Below, in pieces: positions 11,441 to 25,700 of a DNA stretch of 64,000 bases. The position numbers and the translations under genes are program-made. The notes below the pieces were generated by a model, which made no database searches, was not told where the DNA came from, and saw only the letters and a list, made by a program, of their open reading frames with translations. Each line of letters begins with the position of its first letter. The first letter of the stretch is position 1. Origin of the DNA: Datisca glomerata (Eukaryota > Streptophyta > Magnoliopsida > Cucurbitales > Datiscaceae); the NCBI GenBank assembly GCA_003255025.1, contig QANY01004715.1, positions 538,501-602,500 of the forward strand, written 5' to 3'.

Positions 11441-12920
11441 AGCATTTAATAGAATTGACACATTTGCTCTTTTTTGTTCCGAGTTCTAAATAAAAAATTT
11501 AGTTTTTGGAAGGAAACAATAAATCTTTTGGTTTTTTTATTTGATTCAAAACGTGATGTGATGAGTTGTCCTTTTATAGGGTGATCTAAATGATGAACTA
11601 TGTGGCTTTCATTCATAAATCTCATTATGAATCTCTTTCCAAATCTGAATTCTAATAACCAAGTATCTATTTAGGGGTTTTAGGGTGATGTGTGATTTGA
11701 GTGACCTGATTTATGAAAACTAAGCCTGGAAATTTGGGAGATGTGTGATTGGGAGGGTGAAGGACAAACACCTTAGGGTGACCACGAGACGGTAAGAAAT
11801 GCCTTTACTACTCTAAGTTGGTGAGAACCCTAAGTATGAAATATTCTCTAATGTTTAGCCTTGAGATATGTGAAAATTTATGATACTCATGATGACACTG
11901 ATGACCCTTTATATAGATGGGGTCAAGTGGGGACCACGTATACGTCCTCAGTAGTGACACATAAATCATGTTATGACCATGTCTAAAATGTGATCACGCC
12001 TAAAACGTGACCATGCTCTTAAAACGATGCCACATTCATAAAACGTGACCATACTTTATGCCTGCAACTAGTTATGGCTCCATGGCGCCGAGCAGTTGCA
12101 CAACCAACTCACAAATGGGAGGCTTGAACTGTGCATAACACTTAACTCGAAGGGGTCTCGAACATGCCACCCGCCTTTAGGTTTCCCCAACGACGATGGC
12201 ACCATGCACCCTCCGTCGGGCTACCTCGACGGAGCACCACATGCCGCCGCCGACCTCCCTGGAGGCGAACCACCACCCGCTGCCAGAGACCATTCTGACA
12301 GTGGAACACCACCCGTCGCCGGTGACCTCCCTAGCGGCTGAACACCACATGACGCATGCTATCAGCCCGACGACGGAACACCACCCGTCGTGGGGCTTCC
12401 GACGGTGGTAAAAGGACCCACATCCGCCATTGGGCTCCTCAGACGGTGAGTGCACTAGTGGGCCCACCCTCAGGCTCCCTGAAGGCGGCACAATGGGGGT
12501 TTCCCGACAAAGCATATCACGCCCTTTGATCATTCTCCATCAGAATGGGGCACATCCAATGTGCCTCAGGAGGTCATACCCTTCAATAAGGTTTTCCTCT
12601 CTTGGTACAACATAACCTTATCCTAATCCTACCAGGCCACAACCCTCAGATTATTCCTAGACAAGGAATTACCTTCGATCATTTGTCACTAAGCTGCAGG
12701 GGGGTCACAACACTTAAGGTATAATCTCAACAATGGGCTCACCACCTTTATGAGTCCAGGGGAGGCCCTTACAAACGCAATAATTGGGTACATCGCCTTT
12801 ATATTTGAGCGGCGTCCCTTACAAATATATTTACTATTATCCTACATCAGTCATATCGTGTCATATATGCGCCACCTGATTCTCTCTTTGTGTGTCACTT
12901 GTAAATCTTGACACGTCATT
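11441..12920. other. Decayed repeat region, no supported gene
   Basis: No recognisable gene. At 12180-12540 imperfect GC-rich units containing ACACCACCCGTCG / GACCTCCCT give short open frames on both strands with Pro/His-rich products (such as 12096-12341), which I do not regard as coding. A TATATAGATGGGG stretch near 11920 and the abrupt composition changes suggest old LTR-element pieces, but no borders could be set. Confidence 0.4.
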
Positions 12921-14096
12921 CTTGATGTTTACAACATCAATTTTATTGAGAAACAAAACCAAACATCAATTACATTGAGAAAAAGAAGCAGAGAGACTGG
13001 TACGATCTTGAAAGAAGATAAAATAAAAATAAAGAACACAATTACTTCTTATAGAAAAACAATAAAATAAAAAAGTTAGAAGCGAGAGAGTTACGTACCT
13101 TACAACACCTGTAGATGGAGTATTTATACCAGGCACTGGGAGAGGGATGCGTGTCGAGTAAGTTTCGGGTGAGATGACGACTCTTTTTTTATATGACGAG
13201 TTGGGGGTTGTATTTAGCGCATTTATCCATCGAGCCAACGTGAAGGGACGTGCATTTAATGTCAATTTACCTTTAATCATGCGGGACGTGATGGATGCGA
13301 CCGTTTAGTGGCTGACTCGATGTTTCATTTCGGTGACTTAAGTCGACCGACGCCTGTCGTAAATGGAGAAACGCCATGTGGAACGCTACTTTCAGCGAAT
13401 AATGATGATGCACAACACATGCACAACAACAAAAGTGTTATTAGCGGTGGTTTTGGTTGTCTTTTGCGGCGGTTTTTAACCGTCGCCACAAAGTTTTATG
13501 GCGGTTCAAAAGCCTCCACATCAAAGTTTTTTTCCGGCGGTTGTTAAAACCGCCGGAGGACCGCCGAAAAAATGGGGGTCTGTGCCGGCGGTTTTATTTC
13601 TCTTTCGCAGCGATTTTAATTTAACGGCGGTAAAACCGCCGCCAAATTCCCAGAAATTGGAGAAAATTTCTGGGTTTATCTGATGGTTGTTTCTAACTAC
13701 CGGCGGTTTTAAACCGCCGTTAAATATTTTTTAGCGGTTATTCAAACCGCTATAAAATCCCTTGAAACATAATAAAAAATACTTTCCTGCGGTTTTGAAC
13801 CGCCTCTATAGCCTCAAAAACCGCAGCTATAAATTAAAATTTTGACCAGAATTTTTATGTTTTTTAAACATCCCATAGTTTTCAAAAATACCTATTTTAG
13901 GAAACATTCTATATCACAGATTTCAGAATCTATCAATACAAAAATTTCAACAGTTCAGAGTTCATCAATTCAAATATTCACAAATTCTTGCATTTTAAAC
14001 GTTCAAAAATTCAAACATTCACAACTATTTAAAGATTTAGAATCAATCAATTGAAACATTCACAAATTCTAAACACAAAACTATATAAGTTCAAAC

Positions 14097-14411
14097 TTAA
14101 GCAAATATAGATGATTGATCCTTGGTCAGTTGTCCTGCTGTGTTGAATTCAACTTTCACTTTCTTCCCTTCAGGTTGATTCCATATATCAGCTAATCGTG
14201 TCCGACCACGAACATTTCGCCTAAAGGAGGAGGATTCACCTACGTATAAAACATTATTTTGTATGTCAAACATTATATGAATAAGAACAATAGTTTGTAT
14301 GAAATATAAAATAAATGTTATATGTGCTAATTCAGTGGGAGCGTTGCATGGTGGATCTTGATCACCAACAGACTCGTCCTCAGTTATGCGCAAACGTCTA
14401 CCACGGACCAT
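14097..14411 (-). pseudogene. CACTA second-ORF remnant (Transposase_24-like)
   Basis: The minus-strand frame contains RGRTRLADIWNQPEGKKVKVEF followed by a GQ..KDQSS segment, in a 104-codon frame. This resembles the conserved GPT..LW..G.K..V.FN..GQP block of the plant En/Spm second protein. The N-terminal part looks like read-through of an intron. No long continuation in frame. Assignment is by recalled similarity. Confidence 0.5.
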
Positions 14412-15349
14412 GATGGTTATACTTGCACAATAAAATATATAATAACATTATCAAAGATAGACATAGCTTATCAAAATTAAATATTAACACTATCAAATAA
14501 AGACATACCTAATTCAAATAGTAACACGATGCAATGAGAAATGTTTGATGCATATCCATCAGGAACTCGGATACTCTTCAGTACATTAAAGAATATGTAT
14601 TTTTCATCATTCATCATTGAAAACAAAGCAGAAGGTAAGTAAGTGGTATCACCTTGAGTCATTGGATGAAGTTGACTCATTATACCCATATGTTGAAGGT
14701 CTAAGTGGACCTTATAATTATCTTTACCTTTCTGTGGATCGTTAAGAATTGTCCCTAGTATGTTATCACATACATTTTTTCAATGTGCATTATATCAAGA
14801 TTATGACGTATAAGATTAAACCCCCAATAAGGTAGTTGAAAAAATATACTTCTCTTCTTCTAATATTGCACATTATCATCGCCAAATCTTCGTTTTCGAC
14901 CAGATTCTTTACTTTTCCCAAAAATGATTAAGGCCTTGGACTTGTTGTAAAACATTTGACCTCGTAAGAGAAATAGGAGCCAATCTATTCTCAATTGTGC
15001 CGGTAAAATTTTTACTATCACGACGAGACCTATGGCCAGGCTCTAAAAACCTTCTATGGCCCATGAAACACAATTTTTTACTATATTTCAAGCGTTGATA
15101 ATCTGTGACATAATTACAATGAGGGCAAGCAAAACATGAATGTACTCCACCCAGACAGATTATCTAGTCCTGAAAAGTCACTAATCGTCCACAACAATTC
15201 TGCACGCATCTTAAAACTTATTTCCTTGATGCATCATATGTATTGACACCTGCTTCCTATAATTCTTTCAATTCTTCTATCAAAGGTTGTAAATACACGT
15301 CAATATTATTACCAAGAATTTTAGGCCGAAGGGATAAGAGTAGAGAGAA

Positions 15350-16258
15350 TCAATGATGTTTATTTCATGCACATCCAATGAGACAAATTATATGGAATCA
15401 AAAGAACATGCCACATGCTATAACTAATACCCATTGCTCCAAATAGGTTGAAACCATCACTAGCCAAATCAAGTCTGACATTACGTGGTTCAGATGAGAA
15501 TTCATTATGTCTAGAGTCAAATAATTTTCAAGCAGTCGAATTAGCACGATGTCTTAAAACACTATCTTTAGTATGTTGTACATGATGTCATTTCATATCG
15601 TCAGCAGTTTTAGACGAAATGTATAATCTCTGTAACATTCCTTTAGAGGAAAGTAACGCATCACTTTTGCAGCTTTTGGTTTCTTCTTCCTTTTTCCTTG
15701 AGATTGAGATGTACTCTCACCCTCATTGGTTATCCACCATGAAGTACCACAAGTAGAACATGATTGTTCTTGTTTTTTTGTCTTTCCAATATAATATGTA
15801 GTCATTTGGACAAGCATGTATCTTTTCATACCCGAGACCCAACTTTTTTATAATCTTTGCAGCTTCATAATTTTTTTTGGCAACACCCATCCAGCTTTAC
15901 GCAATAACTCAAGCAACCCCGATAATGCCTCATTACTCAATCCTTGAAGACACTTGAGGTGGTAAAGATGCACAATAAATGAGAGTTTTGAAAAACTTTT
16001 GCATCCTAGATATAAATGTTCATTACTATCTCTAACTAAGTCAGAGAAATCATTCACCTCTACGTGTTGAGCATCATTTAGTTGCTCATTCATATTATTA
16101 GCAGTTGGTTCTATTTCCAAATCATTTGTTCCTCTCTCATTATGCACAACTCTGAATGCATCACGCAATAAGTCATGCGTATTGTCATCACAAGCTTCAT
16201 ACACAGATGTATGGTTCACATTTCTCACATTAATATCTTCTCCATTTGAATTTTGCAA
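15350..16258 (-). pseudogene. CACTA TNP2-type transposase remnant
   Basis: The minus-strand frame 15848-16258 carries LYLGCKSFSKLSFIVHLYHLK and LSGLLELLRKAGWVLPK, matching the N-terminal region of plant TNP2 (Transposase_21). Homology resumes at 15593-15829 with KKKPKAAKVMRYFPLKE and continues near 15350-15560 with an LDLASDGFNLFGAMG-like block. Frameshifts and stops separate the pieces, so it cannot make a full transposase. Confidence 0.75.
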
Positions 16259-18511
16259 TATAGATTACCATGGAAAAACCGACGTGTATAACCAATGCAA
16301 AACCCATTACACGCCAAGTGTCCATGCACACTGTCCCTATTCATTCTCAGCTTATTCACATAACATTTACATGGACACAAAATCTTACCTTTTACAGAAA
16401 CTCTCTCAAAAGCAAATTAAGAAACTCCTCAACTCCATTAAGGTAATCTTGACTAACTCAAGATTTTTCGATCCAACTTTTATCCATATTAAAATCAATC
16501 TGAACACATTATAATAGATAGTTCAATACAATGAAAATCAATCTCACAATGAAATCACAGTCACAAATGAGGTATGGAACAGAGACAAACAAGTTGCAAT
16601 CAATACAAGAATTAAATAAACTAATAAATTAGGAAAATTACAATAAACAATTAACTAAACAAATTAGCTACCCATATTCTAACTATTTGACTATTAAATT
16701 AAATAAACTAAAAATTAGAAAAATTACAATAAACAATTAACTACATTCATAATTAGGTTACGATAAACAAACTAACCACATTCTAACTTTGGCATAAATG
16801 AACCAAAAGCATCAATCAACATGTTGAGAATTTTAGATAACATAGCTAGGTATAATGAATTAATATTAACAACTTTTCATAGTGCAAAGAGTATACACAC
16901 AAGGTGGTATATGTGAGTATGATCTTACTTTTATTTTCTTTGAAAATTTGGTATTAAAATTTGTAAATGGGGGGATTGGTGCAATCTCAATGACAACTAC
17001 CTCTAAAGTACTAGCAAGAGTCTTGACATCATTATTTGACTCATAACAGACTGCTCACACCCATACTTGATTATAAATCACCATATGAAATTCCTTACTG
17101 TCATAGATAAAAATTTTTGTTATTAAAAGCATTCCGTTGCTCATGTTTTCCTCACCCATATCAATCACTAAACTTTCAATATCACACAACCAATTATATC
17201 ATTTTGTGATATAGTAATCATCATATAATGTTTCTTTAAATGAGTTTGAGTTCCTATTTTATTATTTATGTTCTCAATCATCATATTCTTCCTCTCGTTC
17301 TACTAATCAACAGTCATGTTCTTTTCCAATACTAACTTTTCTACTTAGTTAATGTCTAGTGGTACAAGCACATCAGCTAACATTTTATCCGCATGTGGAA
17401 CATTACCAATATCATCATAATTCAATCACTCTATTTATCAAAATACCTTACTCACTTCCTCTTCATCCCAATCAAAATCACAGTCATCAAATAATACCTA
17501 TGCTAATCCTTCTATGTTTGTGCCATTTGTTGATAGTTCAACATCAAACTCATGGTGATGAGTTACATATCTCTACTAGTATGCATATATCAGAAGAATT
17601 ATACAAAGTATCATATAAACCTAAACCATATTAAAGAGTATTAGATACAATGTCCACTGCAGAATGCAAATCAACCATAGATTCATGTGAAGCAGGTTGC
17701 TCAGGATGTAAGACAATAACATAATTTATATCAGAAGCAATAAGATTTCCAGTATGTACAGATGGAAAAGCTTGTTGCAGAGAGAGACAGAGGGAGATTA
17801 TAGAGAGAAAGAGAGGCGAGAATCGAGTATGTACCTGGAGCTCGCGGTGGAGAAGCTGGATGTGGAGGTTCATGTCGCCTGTTGTAGAGGTGAGAGAGGG
17901 AGATCACGCGGGTTTAAGCGAAAGGAAAAATTAGAGATTTAAAGGTTATTTAGTGGCGGTTTTGCAACCGCCGCCAAATGTTTTCAAACCGCCGCTAAAC
18001 TTAAAACATTTGGCGGCAGCTTTTTAAAATCACCGCCAAAAGTTTTGCAGATTTTTTTATCGGCGGTTGGCATAACTGCCACCGTAAAACTGCTAATTAG
18101 CGGCGGTTTTTAAAGTACACTATTCAGCGACAGTTTTGAAGAAACTGCCGTCTAAAATACACTATTTAGCGACGTTTTTGAAGAAACTGCCACCTTAAAG
18201 TATACTATTTAGTGACGGTTTTTAAAAAAGCTGCTAAAACTTTTACCGCATTTTTTGCGGCGATTACTACAACCGCCGCCATAAGCCATTTTTCTTGTAG
18301 TGATAGTTAATTGAGCTCCTCCTCTGGGGGACTTTTTGTTTATTCTGGTTGGTGTCGCCCGAGCTCCATTGGAGGTCGACCTGGTCAGGTCAACTTTTTT
18401 CCCTTTTAGATGCTCAGCTCTCCCGTTCCTCTTCCTTAAGTAGAGCAAAGACATCTACCGTGGCATGCCACGTGGTGCCGCGTCATTAGTAGCCCGAAAA
18501 TACTCATAACA

Positions 18512-19340
18512 CATACTATCAACAATGTGCCCGCATGAATAGCGTGCATATAAACATTAAAACTAGCAGACTTTATGCAAGATAACTAAAAATTTAAAAA
18601 TTACAATGACTAATTAGCAATAAAACTGTGATGTGTTGTGATTGCAAAACATTCAAAACTGGTTTTGTATGTCAAATTATAACTGGGCGCTTTTTTCATC
18701 TTGAAATTATCTAACAAGATTTCAAAGCAAATTTTCAATAAACAAAATAGTCTATGAAAAAAAACAATGAATCATATTCAATTTTATTATCTTGGTTGTT
18801 ATTTAATTCAATTTTCATTTTAGGATTAAATATAACTATAGTATGATTAACAATATCATACAATCTGAATTTATTATGGAACTAGTTGATACTTTCATCA
18901 ATTTTTGTTAAATTACATAATATGCACCACATAATATAATGAGAGAAAAAGCGAGGGGTGACAATCAAAATTTTAGGATACATCACTCATTTTATCAAGA
19001 TTGTAGTTTAGTCATGACACCGTCATGTTAATATGAAAGTTGCGTACTCGAGCTTTGTCAGTCGTTACAAATGCAATCCAATTACTGACACATACATAAT
19101 TTTGTCCATGCTTATGAACATATCTAAATATGTAACTACTAAAATAACCTTTTGATGGACTATAATAATTAGTTAGTCCGGCTTGTCATAGTATGAATGA
19201 AAAGAAAAATGTCATAGTGAAATTTATAATTTATCATGTACAAAAAAAAACTTCAAATTTATAGAATTCAGCAAGCAATCTTTCATTTACTAGCAGTCCG
19301 GTCAATAAATAAAGTCGGTCGGCCCGATCAAACAATACCC
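18512..19340. other. AT-rich upstream region of the clathrin gene
   Basis: No gene or clear repeat border seen. It lies between the split solo LTR and the clathrin 5' UTR and probably holds the distal promoter. Confidence 0.4.
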
Positions 19341-19552
19341 GATGCAAGCACAGCGCAGCGCACAACAGAAACACTCTATCACGTCTTCTCTTGATTTATA
19401 TTTCCACGACCATTTTTTTTCTTTTTTCTGTTTTTCTTTCATATGTTTAGTTTTTGTTTTTCTTTCCCATTCACTATTTGTTATTTCAGAAAATATAATT
19501 TCCGTCCATTTAGATATTCATTTTCACTTGGAAAAAAAAGAGAGAACTTTTA

Positions 19553-19776
19553 CACATATATATTCCCTCCACCATCCTCTCTCTCCCTTACTGTCTCGCT
19601 GCAGATCTCTCTCTCTATTCCCTCTCGTTCTTGAGGGTCCAGAGGTTTCGTCGCTGCTCCAGATCTCGCAGAAGTTCGAATCATACGCTAAAGCTTCCGT
19701 CATCAATCTTCTTTGTTTCTTTCAGGTGACTTTCAAGATCTGAGTCTTCGATTTCGTGCCATCGATCGAAGCCACC
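19553..19776 (+). promoter_or_regulatory. Clathrin core promoter and CT-rich 5' UTR
   Basis: A TATATATT box lies near 19556 and is followed by a CT-rich tract (about 19565-19635), typical of leaders of strongly expressed plant genes. The start codon at 19777 sits in GCCACCATGG, an unusually good initiation context for a plant gene. No in-frame upstream start was seen close to the ATG. Confidence 0.55.
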
Positions 19777-22700
19777 ATGGCGGCTGCTAATGCTCCGATC
19801 ACCATGAGAGAAGCCTTGACGGTCAGCTCCACCTCACTTTCTGTTTCTATTCGATGTGTGCCAAGTTCAATTTTGAATTCTGATTTATTTTTCAGCTCGA
19901 ACCATCTGGTCATTTAATCGATCTGGTGTAGTATAGAATACCGATTAATCATGGTTAGGGGTGTCACAATAGGGATATAACTATGCTCGATTTGGCTCAG
20001 ATCTTCTGGCTTTTTGTTCAGATCTGTGCACTTAAGTTTTTATTTCATTTCTATTTGCTGATTCAACTTAGAAATTATGTGTTGAGAGTAGAATTTGCAG
20101 CGTATTGTATTTCTCTGCTAAAATGGTTATGAGCGTGAGTTCAGCTGATTGGATGATTTGATCTGATGGATTTCAGCTGCCAAGCGTTGGGATCAATCCG
20201 CAATTCATCACATTCACGCACGTTACAATGGAATCAGAAAAGTACATATGTGTTCGTGAGACTTCACCACAAAATAGTGTGGTTATTATCGATATGAGTA
20301 TGCCAATGCAGCCATTGAGGAGGCCGATTACCGCAGACTCGGCACTTATGAATCCAAATTCAAGAATACTTGCTTTAAAAGGTAGGGTAAGATCTTACAT
20401 TTGTGTGAGTCTGAATTTTCTATTAGAAGTTAAAATGAATAGCATTACCCTTTTATTCTTGTTACAATTACTTGTCTTGCTATTGCTATTGCACTTCACG
20501 ATATTAAAAGTTCACCTTTAGCGGATTGTTAAATTTAATTTGTTTATGTAGACTAATTATCGAGTTTTTTCTTTTCTGCTTGAGTAAAAAATCCATAATT
20601 CTTGTTTCCAACTTTCTGTAAGACAGAATTTGAATTTGAAACTCAATGTTGACTAACTTTTACACATCACCTTTTACTGGGAAAAATAGTTGCAAAACAT
20701 TATGGGCCGGGATAGTTGGGATAAACAGTTGTAAGTGGGCAAGGCAAGGGGGTGGGATCAACATGCCTACTATAATAGGCATGGAGCTTTTTGATTGACA
20801 TGCCTGAAATATTTGGCCCCCCAAAATTTTGACTCATCATCTTATCTTAACTTTTGTCTTTCTCTGCATGGTAGGAGCACTAAAGTTGCTCTTAAAAGCA
20901 AGTTTTGACTATTTTCAATTATAAAAGCAGGAATACGAGTGATAGGACGCTGGTGTAGTTGCGAAACTCCCTAGCTGTCTCTTACAAGCTTCTTTTTTAT
21001 TTTTTCGGGGGTGGGGGTGGGGAGGTGCAAAGTTCAAATTATGTTGCAAATGGATTTGTCTCTGTGGTGGTTTTGATGTTATTTTATATTTTTCCTATGA
21101 ACTCGGGTGTCTCCTGAAGCCCAAGTTCAAGGAACTACTCAGGATCACTTACAAATATTCAACATTGAGATGAAGGCCAAAATGAAATCGCATCTAATGC
21201 CTGAGCAGGTCAGAATTTTAATTTTCAACACGTACACTTAGGTACACTTATGGCGTATGTGGTTTCTCTGTGATTTGAAATACATGTCTAAACAACTGAA
21301 TTTCAATCAGGTTGTGTTCTGGAAGTGGATTACACCCAAGATGTTGGGTCTGGTCACACAATCCTCAGTATATCACTGGTCAATTGAGGGTTAGTGACAC
21401 TTCTTACCTCATTTTCTTGCATACTTGCATTATGTTATAATTAATTACATCTGTCAACATTTAGGCGATTCGGAACCTGTAAAGATGTTTGAGAGAACAG
21501 CCAATTTGATGAACAATCAGATAATAAACTATCGATGTGACCCTACTGAGAAGTGGCTGGTACTGATTGGAATTGCCCCGGGATCACCTGAGGTATGCTG
21601 TCATTTTAACCCTGGCTCTGCATTATGCTGTAATAGTTTTCGCGGGGTCAACCGAGAAACCTAATGTATGGCTTGTGAAGCACTTCCAAATTTCGGGGAG
21701 GCTTAGAGTCTCAATTACATTTTGAGTCTAACAGATGCGAGTTATTAAAACTACCAATAATCTATTCTATTTACTGCCTATGTATAACTTTCCAATTGGG
21801 CATTGTTTGTTGTTACTTATCTAGTTTTAGGTCTTTCAAAATCATGATTTGTTAGGTTTTAGTCCAATGGAAAATTTACTTTTTCTCATTTATGCAGAGT
21901 TGATTATATAGTAAGTTTTCTGATCTTTCCTTATCCTATTATTTCTTATATCTAGAGGCCACAACTGGTAAAAGGGAACATGCAACTTTTCTCTGTGGAA
22001 CAGCAGCGAAGTCAAGCTCTTGAAGCACATGCTGCCGCATTTTCCCAATTTAAAGTGAGAGGGTTATCTGTACTTGTTTTTGAAACTGGTTTTCTGTAAT
22101 TGATCTGATTGGTTCACAATATTTGTGTATCAAAATGATGTTGAATTCTTTTTTGTTGAACAGGTTCCAGGAAATGAGAATCCTTCTACTCTTATTTCTT
22201 TTGCAACAAAATCCCTCAATGCTGGACAGATAACATCAAAATTGCACGTCATTGAGCTTGGTGCCCAGTCAGGTAAGCTAGGTTACTTTATCTTTGTTGT
22301 TTAGGAAGCTCTTTGTTGTTTGGTCTCTGCAAGTAGGGGGACTGTGGAGAAATTATCTGGAGGATCATCCCTTTGTGCCTGAACAATTTGGATAGAAAGG
22401 AATTTAAGGGATTTCGATGGTCTTCTAATATTTTGGAAAAAGTTGTTTCTTGTTTCATTCTTTTGTTTAAAGTATGGATCTATTCTTTAGATCCTTCGAT
22501 TGATACCAAATTTTTTTATTCTTGGTTCTTTCCCCTTGATTTTTTGTAATGTCTCTTGTATGGCCTTCTGTTTTTTTCCTCCTAATACAAAACTTTACTC
22601 ATAAAATTTTTCTGAGGCATCACGCAAATATTTTATACATGCTGATCTGGTGTCCTCCAGGCCACATTGTGTTACAAAATGGTATTTGCTACAATATTCA

Positions 22701-25700
22701 AATAAAAATGCATCTTTTTTTCTGAATTAAATGGATTAATAATCTCTTTGTATGAAGCATTTAAAAATTTATTAGTCTGTTGATTTATATGTTTTCCTCT
22801 AGGTTAGAACTGAACCAATTTAATGGGAAAGGAAAAACAGCAGTTTAAAATTTATTAATCTATTGATTTGTGCGGTTATTAATTCAGATGGATGTGAACA
22901 TGTGAAACCAGAGTGCTCTTAGAAACTGAAATATTTTCCACTTTCTGTGTGTGACCTTATTACATATATTTCTTTCGTTGAAAGTAGGTTGTTACAGAGA
23001 TTAATATTTGAGGCTGATTGAATAGTACTTGAACCTAGGGGGTGATGGGTTAGGAGCCCTGGACCTAGTGGGAAGGTTAACGGGCAGTAGTGGTTTAACT
23101 TGTAAAAAGGGGTTGTAGTGACGTAAGGAAATCCTAGATTTGAAGTGTGACGGCATATTTTTCTTGTTTTCTTTTTATATTTTATACGAGACATACTTCT
23201 CTCACTAATTTTTATTTTCCAAAATTTTCCATTTATTCCCAGGGAAGCCATCTTTTACAAAGAAACAAGCAGATCTTTTCTTTCCACCTGATTTTGCAGA
23301 TGACTTCCCAGTTTCGATGCAGGTAAATAGTTGTCTCATCTATCATTCATCCTACTAATATTCTGTATAATTTTTCTATTGCAAATTTTAATTGCAGATA
23401 TCGCACAAGTACAATTTGATTTATGTGATCACCAAACTTGGGCTACTATTCGTCTATGACTTGGAGACAGCTGCTGCAGTATACAGAAATAGGATTAGTC
23501 CAGATCCTATATTTCTGACAGCAGAGGCTTCAACAGCGGGGGGATTTTATGCAATTAACAGGCGAGGCCAAGTGTTATTGGCTACTGTAAATGAACAAAC
23601 CATTGTTCCCTTTGTCAGTGGCCAAGTATGTTAAAAAGAATCTTGCTCATATTTTAAGCCATAGACTTAAATGATAGAATATTTCTTCTGAGTAATTTGT
23701 TGTCAACTATTGTTTGTTCATTACAGTTGAACAATTTAGAGCTAGCTGTCAGTCTTGCCAAAAGAGGAAATCTTCCTGGTGCTGAAAATCTGGTAAGCTG
23801 ATGTTTGTTGCCATTAACTAGATAATTTTGAAATGTGCTTAAATGAGAGTTAATTGATGACATTTTAGACGATCAAGTCATCCCTACTGAGTTTTGCTTG
23901 TGCTAGCATAATTGTAGCTCTTCATCATAGTAGTTAGAAGGATTGGATTCGTCAACATGGAATAGGAGTTTGTGAAATATTTACAACATGAACTAGAACA
24001 AATATATTAAGTGATGAGTTGGATTCTTTAGTCCAGATCTATCTAATTGAAGAGTTGACAGATCAAACTTCGGTATTACGTGTATATATGATTGATTGTC
24101 TTGGCCCGTTTGATTTAACTAGTCATGTTACACGTGCGGTGCACGTGATATGTACGTTTTTTATATTTTGATTATTTCTCATATATTATTTGTCTATTAA
24201 AAAATTAATAAAATATATTTATTTGTAAAACAAATTAGAAAATAATATTTTGATTTTTATAAATCTTACTCACTAACATTTCTCAAAATAAGTTATTTAT
24301 GTTACAAAACTTAATTTTTTAATAGACAAATAATATATGAGAAATAATCAAAATATAAAAAACGTACATATCACAGTTTTTTAGTATATTACTTTTTTAA
24401 TCTTTTGTGACAAATAAACTAAGAACATGTATTTTTTTTAAATGATTGAATTTTCTTAATATATTTATTAACGAACGAAGTAACTTAAAATATTATCTAG
24501 TCTACAAAATAAAATTCAAATTAAGAAGAAGAAAGTAAGTAAAAAGACTCATAAAGAGATACACATCACAAATATGAGAAAAATAAAAAAGAAAAATTGA
24601 CTAATAATAATGCACAATTAATGGACTCAAATGGTGATTTGGGAATTGTAAGATAATGAGTGGACAAAGTTGTCTAAAAATGATTCTCATTCGCATCTCA
24701 CTTTTAATATATTAAAGTTAAGTTACACGTGCGGTGCACGTGCGGTGCACGTGATGTGTATGTTTTTTATATTTTGATCATTTCTCATATATTATTTATC
24801 GATTAAAAAAATTAAAAAAATATATTTATTTGTAAAACAAATTAGAAAATAATATTTTGATTTTTATAAATCTTACTCACTAAAATTTCTCAAAATAAGT
24901 TATTTATGTTGTAAAAACATACGCTCACTTTAGTTTCATATTTTTAGTATATTATTTTTTTAATCTTTTGTGACAAATAAACTAAGAACATGTATTTTTT
25001 TAAATGATTGAATTATCCTAATATATTTATTGACAAACGAAGTAACTTAAAATATTATCCGGTCTACAAAATTAAATTCAAATTAAGAAGAAGAAAGTAA
25101 GTAAAAAGACTCGTAAAGATATACACCACAATTATGAGAGAAATAAAAAATAGAAATTGACTAATAATAATGCACAATTAATGGACTCAAATGGTTATTT
25201 TGGAATTGTAAAATAATGAGTGGGCAAAGTTGTTTAAAAATGATTCTCATTCTCATTTCACTTTTAATATATTAAAGTTAAGTTACATGTGCGGTGCACG
25301 TGATATGTTTTTTATATTTTGATTATTTCTCATATATTATTTGTCGATTAAAAAAAATAATAAAATATATTTATTTGTAAACCAAATTAGAAAATAATGT
25401 TTCGCATTTCATATTTTGATTCTCTGTCGATTGATTTGTCAAAAGATTACTGATATCTTCTATAAGAATTATGTTGCAAATCCTTTTGTGTTTTCAGGTT
25501 GTCCAGCGTTTCCAAGAACTTTTTGCCCAAACAAAGTACAAAGAAGCTGCCGAGCTTGCTGCTGAGTCTCCACAGGGAATTCTCCGTACACCAGACACAG
25601 TCGCCAAATTTCAGGTTCTCATTGTTTATTCCGCCTCATACACAGTTTTTTTTCTTGTTTACGTGGTCAGAATAAAATTTTGTTATTTATCAAATAAAAT

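Larger units (their letters stand above)
13422..18302 (-). mobile_element. CACTA (En/Spm) DNA transposon, degenerate
   Basis: The right end (reverse complement) reads CACTACAAGAAAAATGGC, the classic CACTA terminus. The left end is a degenerate CACAACAACAAAAG at 13422. The flanking triplets ATG and ATA fit a 3-bp target duplication with one change. Both subterminal zones (13440-13820 and 17945-18290) are packed with inverted GGCGGTTTT / AAAACCGCC units, the usual transposase-binding architecture. Broken remnants of both standard genes lie inside on the minus strand. Length about 4.9 kb. Confidence 0.85.
12923..18511 (-). mobile_element. Solo-LTR-like repeat split by a CACTA element
   Basis: The flanks of the CACTA element (about 12923-13421 and 18303-18511) together match a single uninterrupted repeat at 44963-45706. 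Shared blocks include TACTTTC.GCG..TAATGATGA on the left and GTTAAT.GAGC then CATAACA on the right. Read on the minus strand the repeat starts TGTTATG and has a TATAAATACTCC promoter-like motif near 13120. This is a solo-LTR-like unit of roughly 700 bp before the insertion. The left border is approximate. Confidence 0.6.

Noticed and set aside
12966..13280. 104-codon minus frame
   Set aside because: Falls in the solo-LTR-like repeat and has no recognisable domain.
22919..23251. 110-codon minus frame in a clathrin intron
   Set aside because: Intronic and antisense, with no domain or splice support.
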